Both the position numbers and the translations under genes were made by a program. A DNA stretch of 64,000 nt. It comes from CAVSJJ01 sp963771015. Its GTDB lineage: Bacteria; Actinomycetota; Actinomycetes; Actinomycetales; Dermatophilaceae. Positions 58,501 through 64,000 of this stretch are shown one piece after another (position 1 is the first letter of the stretch; every line of letters begins with the position of its first letter). The DNA is taken from the NCBI GenBank assembly GCA_963771015.1, contig CAVYRN010000002.1, positions 62,001 to 126,000 on the forward strand, read 5' to 3'. The notes under the pieces are model-generated. The model was not told where the DNA came from. It ran no database searches and was given only the letters and a program-made list of their open reading frames with translations.

Positions 58501-59059
58501 CGCCGTCGGCGGCGTACGACGTGCAGGCGGGCAGCGGGTCGGCCAGGGTGATCCCGGTGCTGGTGAAGAAGGTGGCCGCGGAGCCGGTGTAGGGCAGCGC
58601 TGTGCCGGCCCCGTTGATGACCCGGAAGGCCACCGGGGTCGAGCAGTCGAACCCGGCGGGGCAGGTGTCGTGGACCTTCACCCCATACGCGCCGTTCGCG
58701 CCGTGCCCGGCGTTCTCGGCCGTGACGGCGAAGGTCACCGTGTCGCCGGCGTCGAACCCGCTGGCGCTGGAGGTGTATGCCGTCCCCATGCTCGCGGAGG
58801 CGACCGTGCCGCTCGCGAGGGCGGCGGTCGCCGGGGTGAACGCGACGCCGGACGCCACCGCCGGGGTCGGGGTGTACGTGACCCCGGTCGTGCGATCGGT
58901 CGCCACGACGCCCTTGCGGAGCTCGACGGCCGGCTCGGTGATCCGCAGCCGGGCGACGTCGGTGTCGGCGGTGACCTGCCCCCGGGTGTTCTTCTGCTGC
59001 GACTGGGCCTGGTTGGTGATGAAGAGGTTGTCGGTGAACGGGTCGCCGGCGACGGTCAC
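52583..59059 (-). CDS. Giant DUF11-repeat surface protein, C-terminal part (frame broken upstream)
   Basis: Larger part of one gene split by a frameshift near 59100-59116; this frame gives about 2150 residues. It consists of tandem beta-sandwich repeats of about 120-130 residues of the DUF11/isopeptide type, each starting with a variant of LAVTKTDGxxTxxPGQxLTY and containing GDQDATGVVITDxLPA. About eleven are recognisable by eye. The C-terminus is a sorting signal: LAFTG (52685-52699), a hydrophobic helix VGFVGLALVLLGLILVLLG and a RRRR tail. LAxTG is the motif used by class E sortases, so the protein is a predicted wall-anchored stalk or adhesin. No sortase gene is adjacent. Confidence 0.82.
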   Translation of the reverse strand: MTVAGDPFTDNLFITNQAQSQQKNTRGQVTADTDVARLRITEPAVELRKGVVATDRTTGVTYTPTPAVASGVAFTPATAALASGTVASASMGTAYTSSASGFDAGDTVTFAVTAENAGHGANGAYGVKVHDTCPAGFDCSTPVAFRVINGAGTALPYTGSAATFFTSTGITLADPLPACTSYAADGVTCTDASGANVALVVYSLKVSSTALPKQTMSNTATLDFYSNSATNDAFGNPPRNFVPVDGRPDTASASATTRDLALSKALVASSAAHTTGTNLTIGESGTYAVTLTVPEGQTPGVTISDSLAGGTTRMTVTSVDSVTCSAGLADTNGVCGNPAAVTGVGTGALSAAFGTVTNTDTDNSTAETIVITYTALVADVAANHDSPSQTSNINTARVDYTAGTGATHRTASVTTRVVEPRLTIAKSVAPSAADAGDTVTFTLTVANPKTSATYTAFDATLSDPLPAIFTSPSAPSQSAGCPAGTVAWSGSTLAGSWSTFPFSTTCTITFTATLSGTGTVNTAVTNTATVGWHSLPGAGRTYAASSAASVQPLARVTKTVIGSDLADTAGSHAAIGETMTYQILVALPEGDIQNGFTVRDALPAGERMVAGSTAYDFSAFGGTLPGPAVVTEPAGAGGTITWRWTGDTTVPATPGTTANTFLITYRATVVNVAGNTDQAALVNSATVQMDGGTVSTASTATTTVAVPHLVATKSFNVATAAVNDPVTITLTVTNDGTGPAYDASIADTLASQLTFGAVTTASTHGFTLTSASGDPALVFSGGSLPAGASDTIAFTATVNSTATAGQAVQNTFTAAGDTWPGANPDQRPVTGTSNTATLTVSAPDVAVTKTDHAATASPGQTLTYDVVVSNLGDRTATGVTATDAVPAHTTFVSAPATGTCAAGSVSAGTVSWSVGSLTPAQSVTCRLVVTVDTPLLASVTQIVNQASATQDGTHGPDRNPTNNTGSDTDPISGAPTLTLTKTDGVTSAAPGDLLTYTLTLSNTGGIEAVTTSLSDAMPAHTTLVSAPGATGVAVGGNGTLTWAVGSLPGGGASVTRTVTVRVDATVPAGVDALINSAAATAVNAARVTASDTDTLDAAPDLSITKTGPSGALTPGQVIDYTLHVANTGDQDATGVVITDALPAGLTCLPSGAPGSNTSPGTCDNTAHTATFSLNLAAGATADRTLTVQVDSPLGAGIEQVTNRGTVADDGTNGPDPTPADNTDTATNPVTAAPRLAVTKTDGASTATPGQSLTYLVTVTNTGDQDTSAATVVDTLPAHTTLQSATGSPSVSGDTLTWSGVTVRVGVPTTFTVVVRVDAAVPAGLTDITNAVTVTDPEGTPAGGVKATDTDTVQAAPDLAVTKDNGMSTLSPGLTTTYSITVTNNGNQDATGVHIADTIPALFDRAGVTHTGTATYDAGTGALRWDIGDLAAGDSSTVTVTATVRNPLPAGTTQISNTATAADDGTNGTDPTPADNSATDTDPVGASDVPDLLVTKDDGATALVPGATTDYTITVSNLGNVDTTNVVVTDTVPAHLSVVDAGGGDVSGSTVTWTLPALAGGAPGNPGSVVVLHLVLKLADAVPAGLEQVTNSVTVDDGPGGDVVDSKNTATDTDTVTAQPDLRVTKTDSVTEAAPGQALTYAVTVANVGDQDATGVVASDTLDANLTLVAGDGASVSGRTLTWPAFDLAAGALRTFTVRVSVNDPLPAGTDQVTNTATAADDGTNGSDPTPANNTATDTDAVGADLAVTKSNGTTQVVAGESTTWTITVTNNGPAQVTGMHVTDPVPAGMDSVAFSADSGVFDPVTGDWTGLTLAQGDSAVLTATGTVQPDYRGTLTNTVTVTPTGVPEIDPSNNTATDADAMSSVADLSVTKSHAPGVLTPGGTVTWTIAAANAGPSAADAVSVTDTLPAAVSDVQVEAAEGWSCTLTDHALECTRALLPVGPAATVATVTATVTALEGDATNTATVSTDSSDTDPSNDAATDPASVTPRYDLGITLARRPGPLTTGGPVTYTAVVTNHGPSPYRDPVTVVLTPEDGLRLTSASGSSWTCDPVQDNTITCVTDVDLLPGESLPPIEVLGQVTAGPGGAVRLGATVDAGSGDLVASNNAAAVSDTLAAAPGLAFTGFDARVGFVGLALVLLGLILVLLGRRRRWHPGVS

Positions 59060-61151
59060 GGTCAGCAGGACATCGGCCGTGAGGGTCGTCGCGGTGCCTG
59101 GGGTGCTGTAGCGTGCCGTAGGTCAGCTTCACCGCGTTGTTCGTCGCGTCGACGCTGAGCGTCGGGGCGGGGGCCCCGCTCGCGGTGTGCAGGGTGTCGC
59201 TCGGCCCGTAGGACACCTGCCCGGCCGGTGGGACGCCGCTGCCGGCGGCGTTGAACACGGTGAGCTGCCCCGCGTGGAACATCGGCTGCGGCAGGTAGTC
59301 GGTGAGCGAGAACTCCTCGAAGTTGCCGGTCAGCACCGTCTGCGTCACCCGGTAGGTGACGGTGTCGCCGACGGTGACCTGCAGGGGGTTCGGCAGGCTC
59401 GTCGAGCCGTTGACGGCATACACCGTCTTGGTCAGGCCCCCGGTGCCGATGGTGACCGAGGCCGACGTCGGGTTCGACGTCGCGTTGCCGGTGTCGGCGC
59501 CACCGGCGGTGAGGACCTCCGCGGTCGCGGTCGTGTCGTTCGAGACCACGTCGCCCTGGTTGACCTCGAGGTCGGTGGAGAAGGACGGGTGCGAGCAGGC
59601 GTAGGCGCCGCTGATCGTCGTCGTGTAGGTGACCGTGGCGCCGGCCGGGCCGGCCGAGGCAGCCACCCGGCCGCCGACGAGGACCCCGTCGACCGTGCCG
59701 GTGCCGGCCCCGACGGTGGTGGCCGCGCCCGACAGGTCGATCGCGAGCACCGTGGCGCCCGGGTTGCCGGCGACGGCGCAGACGCTGTCGGTCGTCGCGG
59801 TGTAGTCGGCGAGCGGGATGGGGCTGCTGGCAACGGTGCCCCGACCGTCGTACCAGGCGAACCGCAGGCTGGCCGGGTCGAGTGTCTGTCCGTCGGACAC
59901 GGCGTCCGAGGCGATCCGCACCTGGCCGAGGCTGTGGTAGTCGGAGCCGTCGACCTGGAGGGTGTAGCGGAGGGTGTCGCCGGGCAGGTTCGGACCGCCG
60001 GGGTGGGTGAGGTTGGCCACCGACTTGCGCACCGCGAGCGACCGGTTGGCCCGGGTGACGGTGTTGGAGGTGACGGTGGCACCGGTGACGACGCTGTCCC
60101 GGGGGTCCGTCGGGGTCCAGCCGTAGGTCGCCGAGGCCTGGTTGGTGTCGGTCGTCGACGCGCCGGTGAGGGGGTCGGTCGTCGGGGTGCCGGTGCCGGC
60201 GAACGCCGCCGCCACCCAGTAGCGCACGACGACGGAGGCGTCGGTCCCGCCGGTCCCGGTGACGCTGGGGAAGGACACGACGAGGTCGGCCGCCGACCCG
60301 CTGTGCGGAGCGCCGGTCGCGGGCGCGGTGGTGACCGTGCCCCCGGCGCTGGGGGTGGCGGAGACGAAGGCGACATCGGCGGGGAGCCGGTCGGTGATGG
60401 TGAAGCCGGTGAGGGTCTGCCCGGGCGCGACCGAGGCGTTGACCGTGTAGGTGCGGACGTAGTTGGGGCCGGTCGCCGTCTCGCCCTCGGGTGAGCTGTC
60501 GGACTTGGCCAAGGTGACGACGGTCGGCGTGAGGGTCGCGGTCGCCGGAGTGGGCTGGACGATCGCGGGCGCGGCACCGGTGGGGTCGTTGCCGTACTGG
60601 AAGCCCGCGGTGGCTCGCACGGTCAGGGCAGTCCCCGCGTCGGCGAGGGTGGACAGGGTGGTGTTGACGGTGACGGTCGCCGGCGGCTGGTCCGGGGCGA
60701 AGGAGCCGAAGGGGAGCTGGACGACGTCGAGCTCGGTGCCCGCCGGGCACGCGACCGACAGCCCGGTCAGCGGGTGGGTGACCGCTGCGCCGGTGCAGGT
60801 GATGCGGGTGACGGCGAGCGGCCCGTTCGCGAAGGTGGCCGAGACGTAGGCCAGACCGTCGTTGCCGTCGGCGCCGCCGGTCGGCAGGGACACATCGAGG
60901 TACGGGCCGTAGCCGGTCGTGGTCGCGGAGGTGTTGTCGAAGGTGACCTGGAGGGGAACCGACGCGCCGATGAACGGGCTCGAGGGGACGCCCAGCGTCG
61001 CCGTGGGTACGGCGTCACCGGCGGCGTGGGCGGGCGGGGCGCCGGCGACCGTCAGGACGAACGCGGAGGTCGCCGCAAGCGTCAGGACGGTGGCGATGGA
61101 TAGCGCCCGGGTGCGGGCATGACGAAGAAGACTGGTGCCGGGTCCGGCCAT
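58212..61151 (-). CDS. Giant DUF11-repeat surface protein, N-terminal part (frame lost near 59.1 kb)
   Basis: Start of the same gene. ATG 61151 has GAGAGGG upstream; the signal peptide (ALSIATVLTLAATSAFVLTV then AGAPPAHAA) predicts Sec export. The real sequence runs about 680 residues, with more divergent beta-sandwich domains, to NAVKLTYGT near 59110. After that the frame turns into Arg/His-rich nonsense while the sensible reading continues in the neighbouring frame as STPGTATTLTADVLLTVTVAG. Removing a single base joins both halves into about 2855 residues. It may be a pseudogene, a sequencing error or a phase-variable gene. Confidence 0.8.
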   Translation of the reverse strand: MAGPGTSLLRHARTRALSIATVLTLAATSAFVLTVAGAPPAHAAGDAVPTATLGVPSSPFIGASVPLQVTFDNTSATTTGYGPYLDVSLPTGGADGNDGLAYVSATFANGPLAVTRITCTGAAVTHPLTGLSVACPAGTELDVVQLPFGSFAPDQPPATVTVNTTLSTLADAGTALTVRATAGFQYGNDPTGAAPAIVQPTPATATLTPTVVTLAKSDSSPEGETATGPNYVRTYTVNASVAPGQTLTGFTITDRLPADVAFVSATPSAGGTVTTAPATGAPHSGSAADLVVSFPSVTGTGGTDASVVVRYWVAAAFAGTGTPTTDPLTGASTTDTNQASATYGWTPTDPRDSVVTGATVTSNTVTRANRSLAVRKSVANLTHPGGPNLPGDTLRYTLQVDGSDYHSLGQVRIASDAVSDGQTLDPASLRFAWYDGRGTVASSPIPLADYTATTDSVCAVAGNPGATVLAIDLSGAATTVGAGTGTVDGVLVGGRVAASAGPAGATVTYTTTISGAYACSHPSFSTDLEVNQGDVVSNDTTATAEVLTAGGADTGNATSNPTSASVTIGTGGLTKTVYAVNGSTSLPNPLQVTVGDTVTYRVTQTVLTGNFEEFSLTDYLPQPMFHAGQLTVFNAAGSGVPPAGQVSYGPSDTLHTASGAPAPTLSVDATNNAVKLTYGTLQHPRHRDDPHGRCPADRDRRRRPVHRQPLHHQPGPVAAEEHPGAGHRRHRRRPAADHRAGRRAPQGRRGDRSHDRGHVHPDPGGGVRRRVHPGDRRPRERHGRLREHGDGIHLQRQRVRRRRHGDLRRHGRERRARRERRVWGEGPRHLPRRVRLLDPGGLPGHQRGRHSAALHRLRGHLLHQHRDHPGRPAARLHVVRRRRRHVHRRQRRERRPGRLLAQGVLHRPAEADDEQHRNARLLLQQRHQRRVRQPAAQLRPGRRPAGHRLGQRDHPGPRPLQGARRELGGAHHRHQPHHR

Positions 61152-61302
61152 GACGTGCGTCCCTCTCGGATAGGCGGCCTCGCCCTACCGGGGCGGTGGT
61201 GGCGGCCGTGAGGGAGTGGTCGTCAAAGACAACTGGAGACGATGCTATTTGCGCGAGGCCGGTCGCGCCTGGTCCGAACGGGCGAGTCTGCCTGGACTTT
61301 CG

Positions 61303-62208
61303 TCACACCGTCGGGCGCCGGAACCGGTGGGCCAGCTGCGGGTCGGACTCCCACCAGGGGCGGTCCAGCATCGGGTCTTCCGTGGCGTTGCGGGGGGCTG
61401 TGGCTGGGGCTTCGGCTGGGGCTCCGGCCGCGACCGATCGCTCGGCCTCGAGCCGGTCGAGCCGGGCATCGGTCTCGCGGGCCTCGGCCTCGTCGGCGCG
61501 CATCCACTGGACCATGACGGCGAAGAGCACCGGGACGCCGACCGACTCGGCCGCGGCCAGCAGCGCCCCGCCGGCGACCCAGTCGATGCTCGTCATGACG
61601 ACGATGCCCGGGATCGCGTCGGCGACGCTGTCGGCGATGGCGAAGAAGGTGCGCAGCCCGGGCGTGCACCAGCCCGGTAGGAGGTCCTCGGACAGCAGCG
61701 GAAGGTTGACGAGCAGGCCGACGACGAGGACGGCGACCTGGAGCAGCGCCCAGGGGGCGTCGCCGGTGCGGGCGGCGGCATACCAGCCGGTGGTGAAGGT
61801 GAGCGTGACGACCGCTGCGGCGACGACGGACGCGAGCGCGGGGAACATCAGGGCCCGGGCCGCTGCGCCGCGGAGCCATCGGACCTGGCGGCCCCTCTGT
61901 CGCTCCCAGAGGCCGATCGGGTCGCCGAGGGCCAGCCCGAGCGGTACGACGGCCGTCGTCAGGCCGACGGAGAGGGTGCCCATCCAGTTGAGGGACCCCC
62001 GGTATGCCGCCGGCGCGCCGTTGGCCGACCAGGCCAGGACCACCGTGCCGGCGAGGAAGGAGGCGGAGCGCCACGCGGGCCAAGGGTGGTTCGCGTGGCG
62101 GGCCGCGCGCAGGAGGAACAGGTAGGCGGCGGCCAGGATCACCGGGAGCACGAGCAGCGGGGTGAGCGACCACTCGGTCACCAGGCTGGCCGGGGTGAGG
62201 GGAGCCAT
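61303..62208 (-). CDS. CtaG-like cytochrome c oxidase assembly membrane protein
   Basis: Polytopic membrane protein of 301 residues resembling the CtaG/caa3 assembly-factor family. About seven helices (LLVLPVILAAAYLFLLRAA first) precede a cytoplasmic tail. Conserved-looking segments include LLSEDLLPGWCTPGL and FAVMVQWMRADEAEA. Family members help insert copper into cytochrome oxidase; copper-ligand histidines are few here, so the exact role is uncertain. ATG 62208 was chosen for the hydrophobic start and family length. Upstream on the plus strand is tRNA-Lys. The 151-base spacer to the giant surface gene shows no riboswitch I recognise. Confidence 0.78.
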   Translation of the reverse strand: MAPLTPASLVTEWSLTPLLVLPVILAAAYLFLLRAARHANHPWPAWRSASFLAGTVVLAWSANGAPAAYRGSLNWMGTLSVGLTTAVVPLGLALGDPIGLWERQRGRQVRWLRGAAARALMFPALASVVAAAVVTLTFTTGWYAAARTGDAPWALLQVAVLVVGLLVNLPLLSEDLLPGWCTPGLRTFFAIADSVADAIPGIVVMTSIDWVAGGALLAAAESVGVPVLFAVMVQWMRADEAEARETDARLDRLEAERSVAAGAPAEAPATAPRNATEDPMLDRPWWESDPQLAHRFRRPTV

Positions 62209-62346
62209 GGCGCCAGAGTCTGGGAGTGCGCGCTGACTGTTCGCTGGGAGGCTGGGCGCTCGCGCGTCGCCCGGGTCCGGCGGCGGGGAGCCGGCGATGG
62301 CTAGGATCGGCACTGCTCCGCGGCCCAGCGTGGCCGCGGAGCGCCA

Positions 62347-62422
62347 GGGCCTCTAGCTCAACTGGCAGAGCTGCGGACTTTTAATCCGTAGGTTGTGGGT
62401 TCGAGCCCCACGGGGCCCACCA
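62347..62422 (+). tRNA. tRNA-Lys (anticodon UUU), integration site
   Basis: A 76-base cloverleaf with encoded CCA. Acceptor arms GGGCCTC and GGGGCCC pair (one G-U), the anticodon stem GCGGA/TCCGT encloses loop CTTTTAA with anticodon TTT, and the T arm contains TTCGAGC. An integrase remnant reads toward its 3' end, so the tRNA is the attachment site of an integrated element. Confidence 0.95.
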
Positions 62423-62503
62423 TTTCCGCAGGTCAGCGGCCTGCGGTGGCTCGATCGGTCGACCCAAAGCGGCGTGCAGGACACATGGCAGGACACATGC
62501 CGA

Positions 62504-63686
62504 TCACGCGCGTCCTCGGCATCGCGGGGCCGCGGACGCTGGTCGTCGTCGAGGCGACTCGAGCGCCACTGCGAGCTCGGGCGAGACCGCCCGCCGGCCC
62601 ATGTACACGTCCTGGGTCATCGAGATCCTGGAGTGGCCCAGCTGGTCGGCGATCATCCGGGCGCTCGCTCCCTTGCTGTCGAGGAGGGTGGCGACCGTCT
62701 TGCGGAAGGTGTGCGGCGTGACCCACTCGTACTCGGTGCCGGCCCGCGCCCGACGGAACGCGGCGCCGACGTTGTTCCGGTCGCGATAGCCGCCGAGGGC
62801 GTCGGCGAAGACCGGCCCATCCGGTGCTCGCCAAGCCGGGTGCGCCGCGCCTCGAGCATCGTCAGGCACCAGCCCGGGAGCACCAAGACCCGCTGCGACG
62901 AGCGGGACTTCGGTCGCGAGGCGACGAGGCCCTTGCCCCTGACCCGGATGACGGTCCGCTCGACACGAAGCGACCCACGGTCGGGGTCGATGTCGCTCCA
63001 CCGCACCCCGAGCGCCTCGCCGAGCCGAAGGCCCGTGCCGAGGATGAAGCGCGCCAGGTCGGGTAGGTCGTGACGGCGGGCGAACTCGTCGGCGTCGAGG
63101 ATGTCGAGCCACTCGCGGATCTGCGCCGGCGTCATGGCCTTGGCCGTCCGGTCGCGGTCGAGCTCGAGAGGCGTGGTGTCGCGCACCGGGTTGAAGGGAA
63201 GGCCTCCCTGCCGGACGAGCCATCCGCAGATGCCCGAGAGGACGGTGCGACACAGCTTGGCGGTCGAGTAGCCCTTCGTGCGCAGCACGTGCTGGAGGAA
63301 GCGGTCCACGCGTGGGCACGGTGAGCTCGCCGAGGCGCAGTCCCCCGAGTGCCGGGCCGGATGTGCCTCTCGACGGCGTGCCGGTAGAGGTCGAGTGTGG
63401 AGGCGCTCCGCGTGCCCGCGTCGACGCGCTCCTCGAGAACCTCGAGCCAGGCATCGGCCGCCTCGCCCAGCGACGACGAGGCGCTGAAGCCCGGCTCGTC
63501 CCCGACGGTCAGTGCCAGCTCGAGCGCCTTCATGACGTCGCGTCGGGCGGCTGCGCGCGTCGCGGCATTGCGCCGAATTCGACGCCGACGACCCGAGTAG
63601 TCGCGGTAGTAGAGCATCGCGACGACGCTCTTCCCCTCCTTCGAGTAGGTGACCTCGCCGTACTCCCCCAACCCGAGTCGCCTCAC
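62504..63686 (-). pseudogene. Tyrosine recombinase (integrase), frameshifted
   Basis: Site-specific integrase of about 390 residues when pieced together. The N-terminal arm-binding part (GEYGEVTYSKEGKSVVAMLY) is in one frame up to HIRP near 63356; ALGGLRLGELTVP follows in a second frame; DRFLQHVLRTKGYSTAKLC to LEARRTRLGEH is in a third (63312 to about 62820); the end, PHTFRKTVATLLDSKG and LGHSRISMTQDVYMGRR, is again in the second. The catalytic residues R (GTGLRLGEALG), HxxR, H and Y are all still present in pieces. The first two breaks look like single extra bases. GTG 63686 overlaps the xis stop. Confidence 0.8.
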
Positions 63687-63886
63687 GAAGCGACCTCCGT
63701 CGACAGGCCGGCCACCCAGGCCTTGACGTCCTCGGGGCGGTACCGCAGCCGGCGGCCGACTCGCCGTCCGGGAGGGCCGACCCCCTGCCCTCGCCACGAG
63801 TAGAGCGTCTGGACCGGAACCCCGAGGTAGTAGCTCGCGTCCTCGACGCTCCAGAGCCGGTCCTCGGCCAGCGCCTGGTCGTTCAT
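63683..63886 (-). CDS. Excisionase / helix-turn-helix protein
   Basis: A 67-residue DNA-binding protein of the excisionase HTH-17 type: WSVEDASYYLGVPVQTLYSW followed by RYRPEDVKAWV. Such proteins bend att-site DNA and turn the integrase toward excision. It starts ten bases after the preceding gene and overlaps the integrase start by four bases (GTGA), so rep, xis and int are one transcription unit. The frame is intact even though the integrase is broken. Confidence 0.88.
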   Translation of the reverse strand: MNDQALAEDRLWSVEDASYYLGVPVQTLYSWRGQGVGPPGRRVGRRLRYRPEDVKAWVAGLSTEVAS

Positions 63887-63896
63887 CCGGCTGCCC

Positions 63897-64000
63897 TCAT
63901 CGCCGATGGCCCGACGGTTGCCGAACGACTATCCACAGGCGGGTCTGCGACCCGGCGAGGGTCTTGGCGTGCTCGTACTGCTCGCGCCAGCGGCGCCGCT
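63897..64000 (-). CDS. C-terminal end of a possible replication initiator (partial)
   Basis: The last 34 codons of a gene that begins beyond the window: RRRWREQYEHAKTLAGSQT then RLWIVVRQPSGHRR and stop. The position directly before xis and the basic, Trp-containing end resemble the tails of RepSA-type replication initiators of actinomycete integrative elements. The identification rests on context and a short sequence only. Confidence 0.45.
   Translation of the reverse strand, partial: RRRWREQYEHAKTLAGSQTRLWIVVRQPSGHRR

Larger units (their letters stand above)
62423..64000. mobile_element. End of an integrative element at tRNA-Lys (possibly AICE-like)
   Basis: From the 3' end of tRNA-Lys to the window edge lie an integrase pseudogene, an excisionase gene and the 3' end of a further gene on the same strand. 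The order rep-xis-int-tRNA is that of actinomycete integrative and conjugative elements. The other att site is outside the window. The integrase is frameshifted, so the element is probably stuck. Confidence 0.7.

Noticed and set aside
52022..59158. Very long open frames on the plus strand opposite the DUF11 surface gene
   Set aside because: They are Gly/Arg/Val-rich with no motif and mirror the third-position GC bias of the minus-strand gene; they are shadows.
61152..61302. Riboswitch in the leader of the giant surface protein (c-di-GMP or c-di-AMP type)
   Set aside because: I compared the leader with the cores of c-di-GMP-I and ydaO-type riboswitches and found no match; only a small CGCCC/GGGCG hairpin is seen.

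Overview
The window is a piece of chromosome from a very high-GC Gram-positive actinobacterium. Mycothiol genes (mshA, mshD), carD, senX3-regX3, an orphan glnR next to mshD, an hbhA-like gene with its XRE regulator, a DUF222-HNH gene and an LAFTG sortase substrate all point there. The overall gene set resembles Intrasporangiaceae or other Micrococcales. That genus-level guess is inference; no rRNA gene is present.

Layout. 1-8.1 kb: a sugar-alcohol type PTS cluster (IIA, a SAF-domain oxidoreductase, HPr, enzyme I) wrapped around a translationally coupled 2-oxoacid dehydrogenase set (E1 alpha, E1 beta, E2, no E3) and ending in an IspD-like cytidylyltransferase. 8.1-9.6 kb: a zinc-ribbon protein, a decayed second IspD-like gene and carD. 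9.8-13.2 kb: a lipoprotein, then senX3-regX3 and phoU, divergent around a PHO box. 13.3-17.1 kb: two tandem paralogues that look like sigma factors fused to a membrane anchor and a large outer domain. 17.1-31.3 kb: housekeeping genes (gpmA, YbjN, mshA, dtd, asparaginase, HbhA-like, BKACE, YgfZ, Fur, nitrobindin-like, MoaD, glnR, mshD). 31.4-41.0 kb: phosphate block (ppk, Nudix-histidine phosphatase, pstSCAB behind a second PHO box, pit with its DUF47 partner). 41-46.5 kb: small and hypothetical genes, a DUF222-HNH gene, an amidohydrolase and two duplicated microprotein units. 46.5-62.2 kb: secreted and surface proteins (sialidase-like protein under an IdeR/DtxR-type iron box, CAP protein, a giant DUF11 surface protein broken by a frameshift) plus an aldehyde dehydrogenase/ThDP enzyme pair and a CtaG-like membrane protein. 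62.3-64 kb: tRNA-Lys(UUU) with a decayed integrase, an excisionase and the end of a possible replication gene, i.e. one end of an integrated element that runs out of the window.

How the parts fit together. SenX3-RegX3 and PhoU sense phosphate and should act on the two PHO boxes (phoU/senX3 and pstS). The Pst ABC importer is the high-affinity system, Pit-DUF47 the low-affinity one, and Ppk stores phosphate, so about 30 kb hold most of a phosphate economy. MshA and MshD are the first and last enzymes of mycothiol synthesis.

Three patterns stand out beyond single genes. Short tandem repeat arrays sit on or just after the stop codons of at least seven genes, each array built from local sequence. 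The heptamer GTATGCC/GGCATAC is about ten times more common than base composition predicts. A microprotein gene has been duplicated together with its leader and promoter-like sequence. Several genes near the right end and one near 8.7 kb carry single-base frameshifts, which may be real decay or sequencing error.
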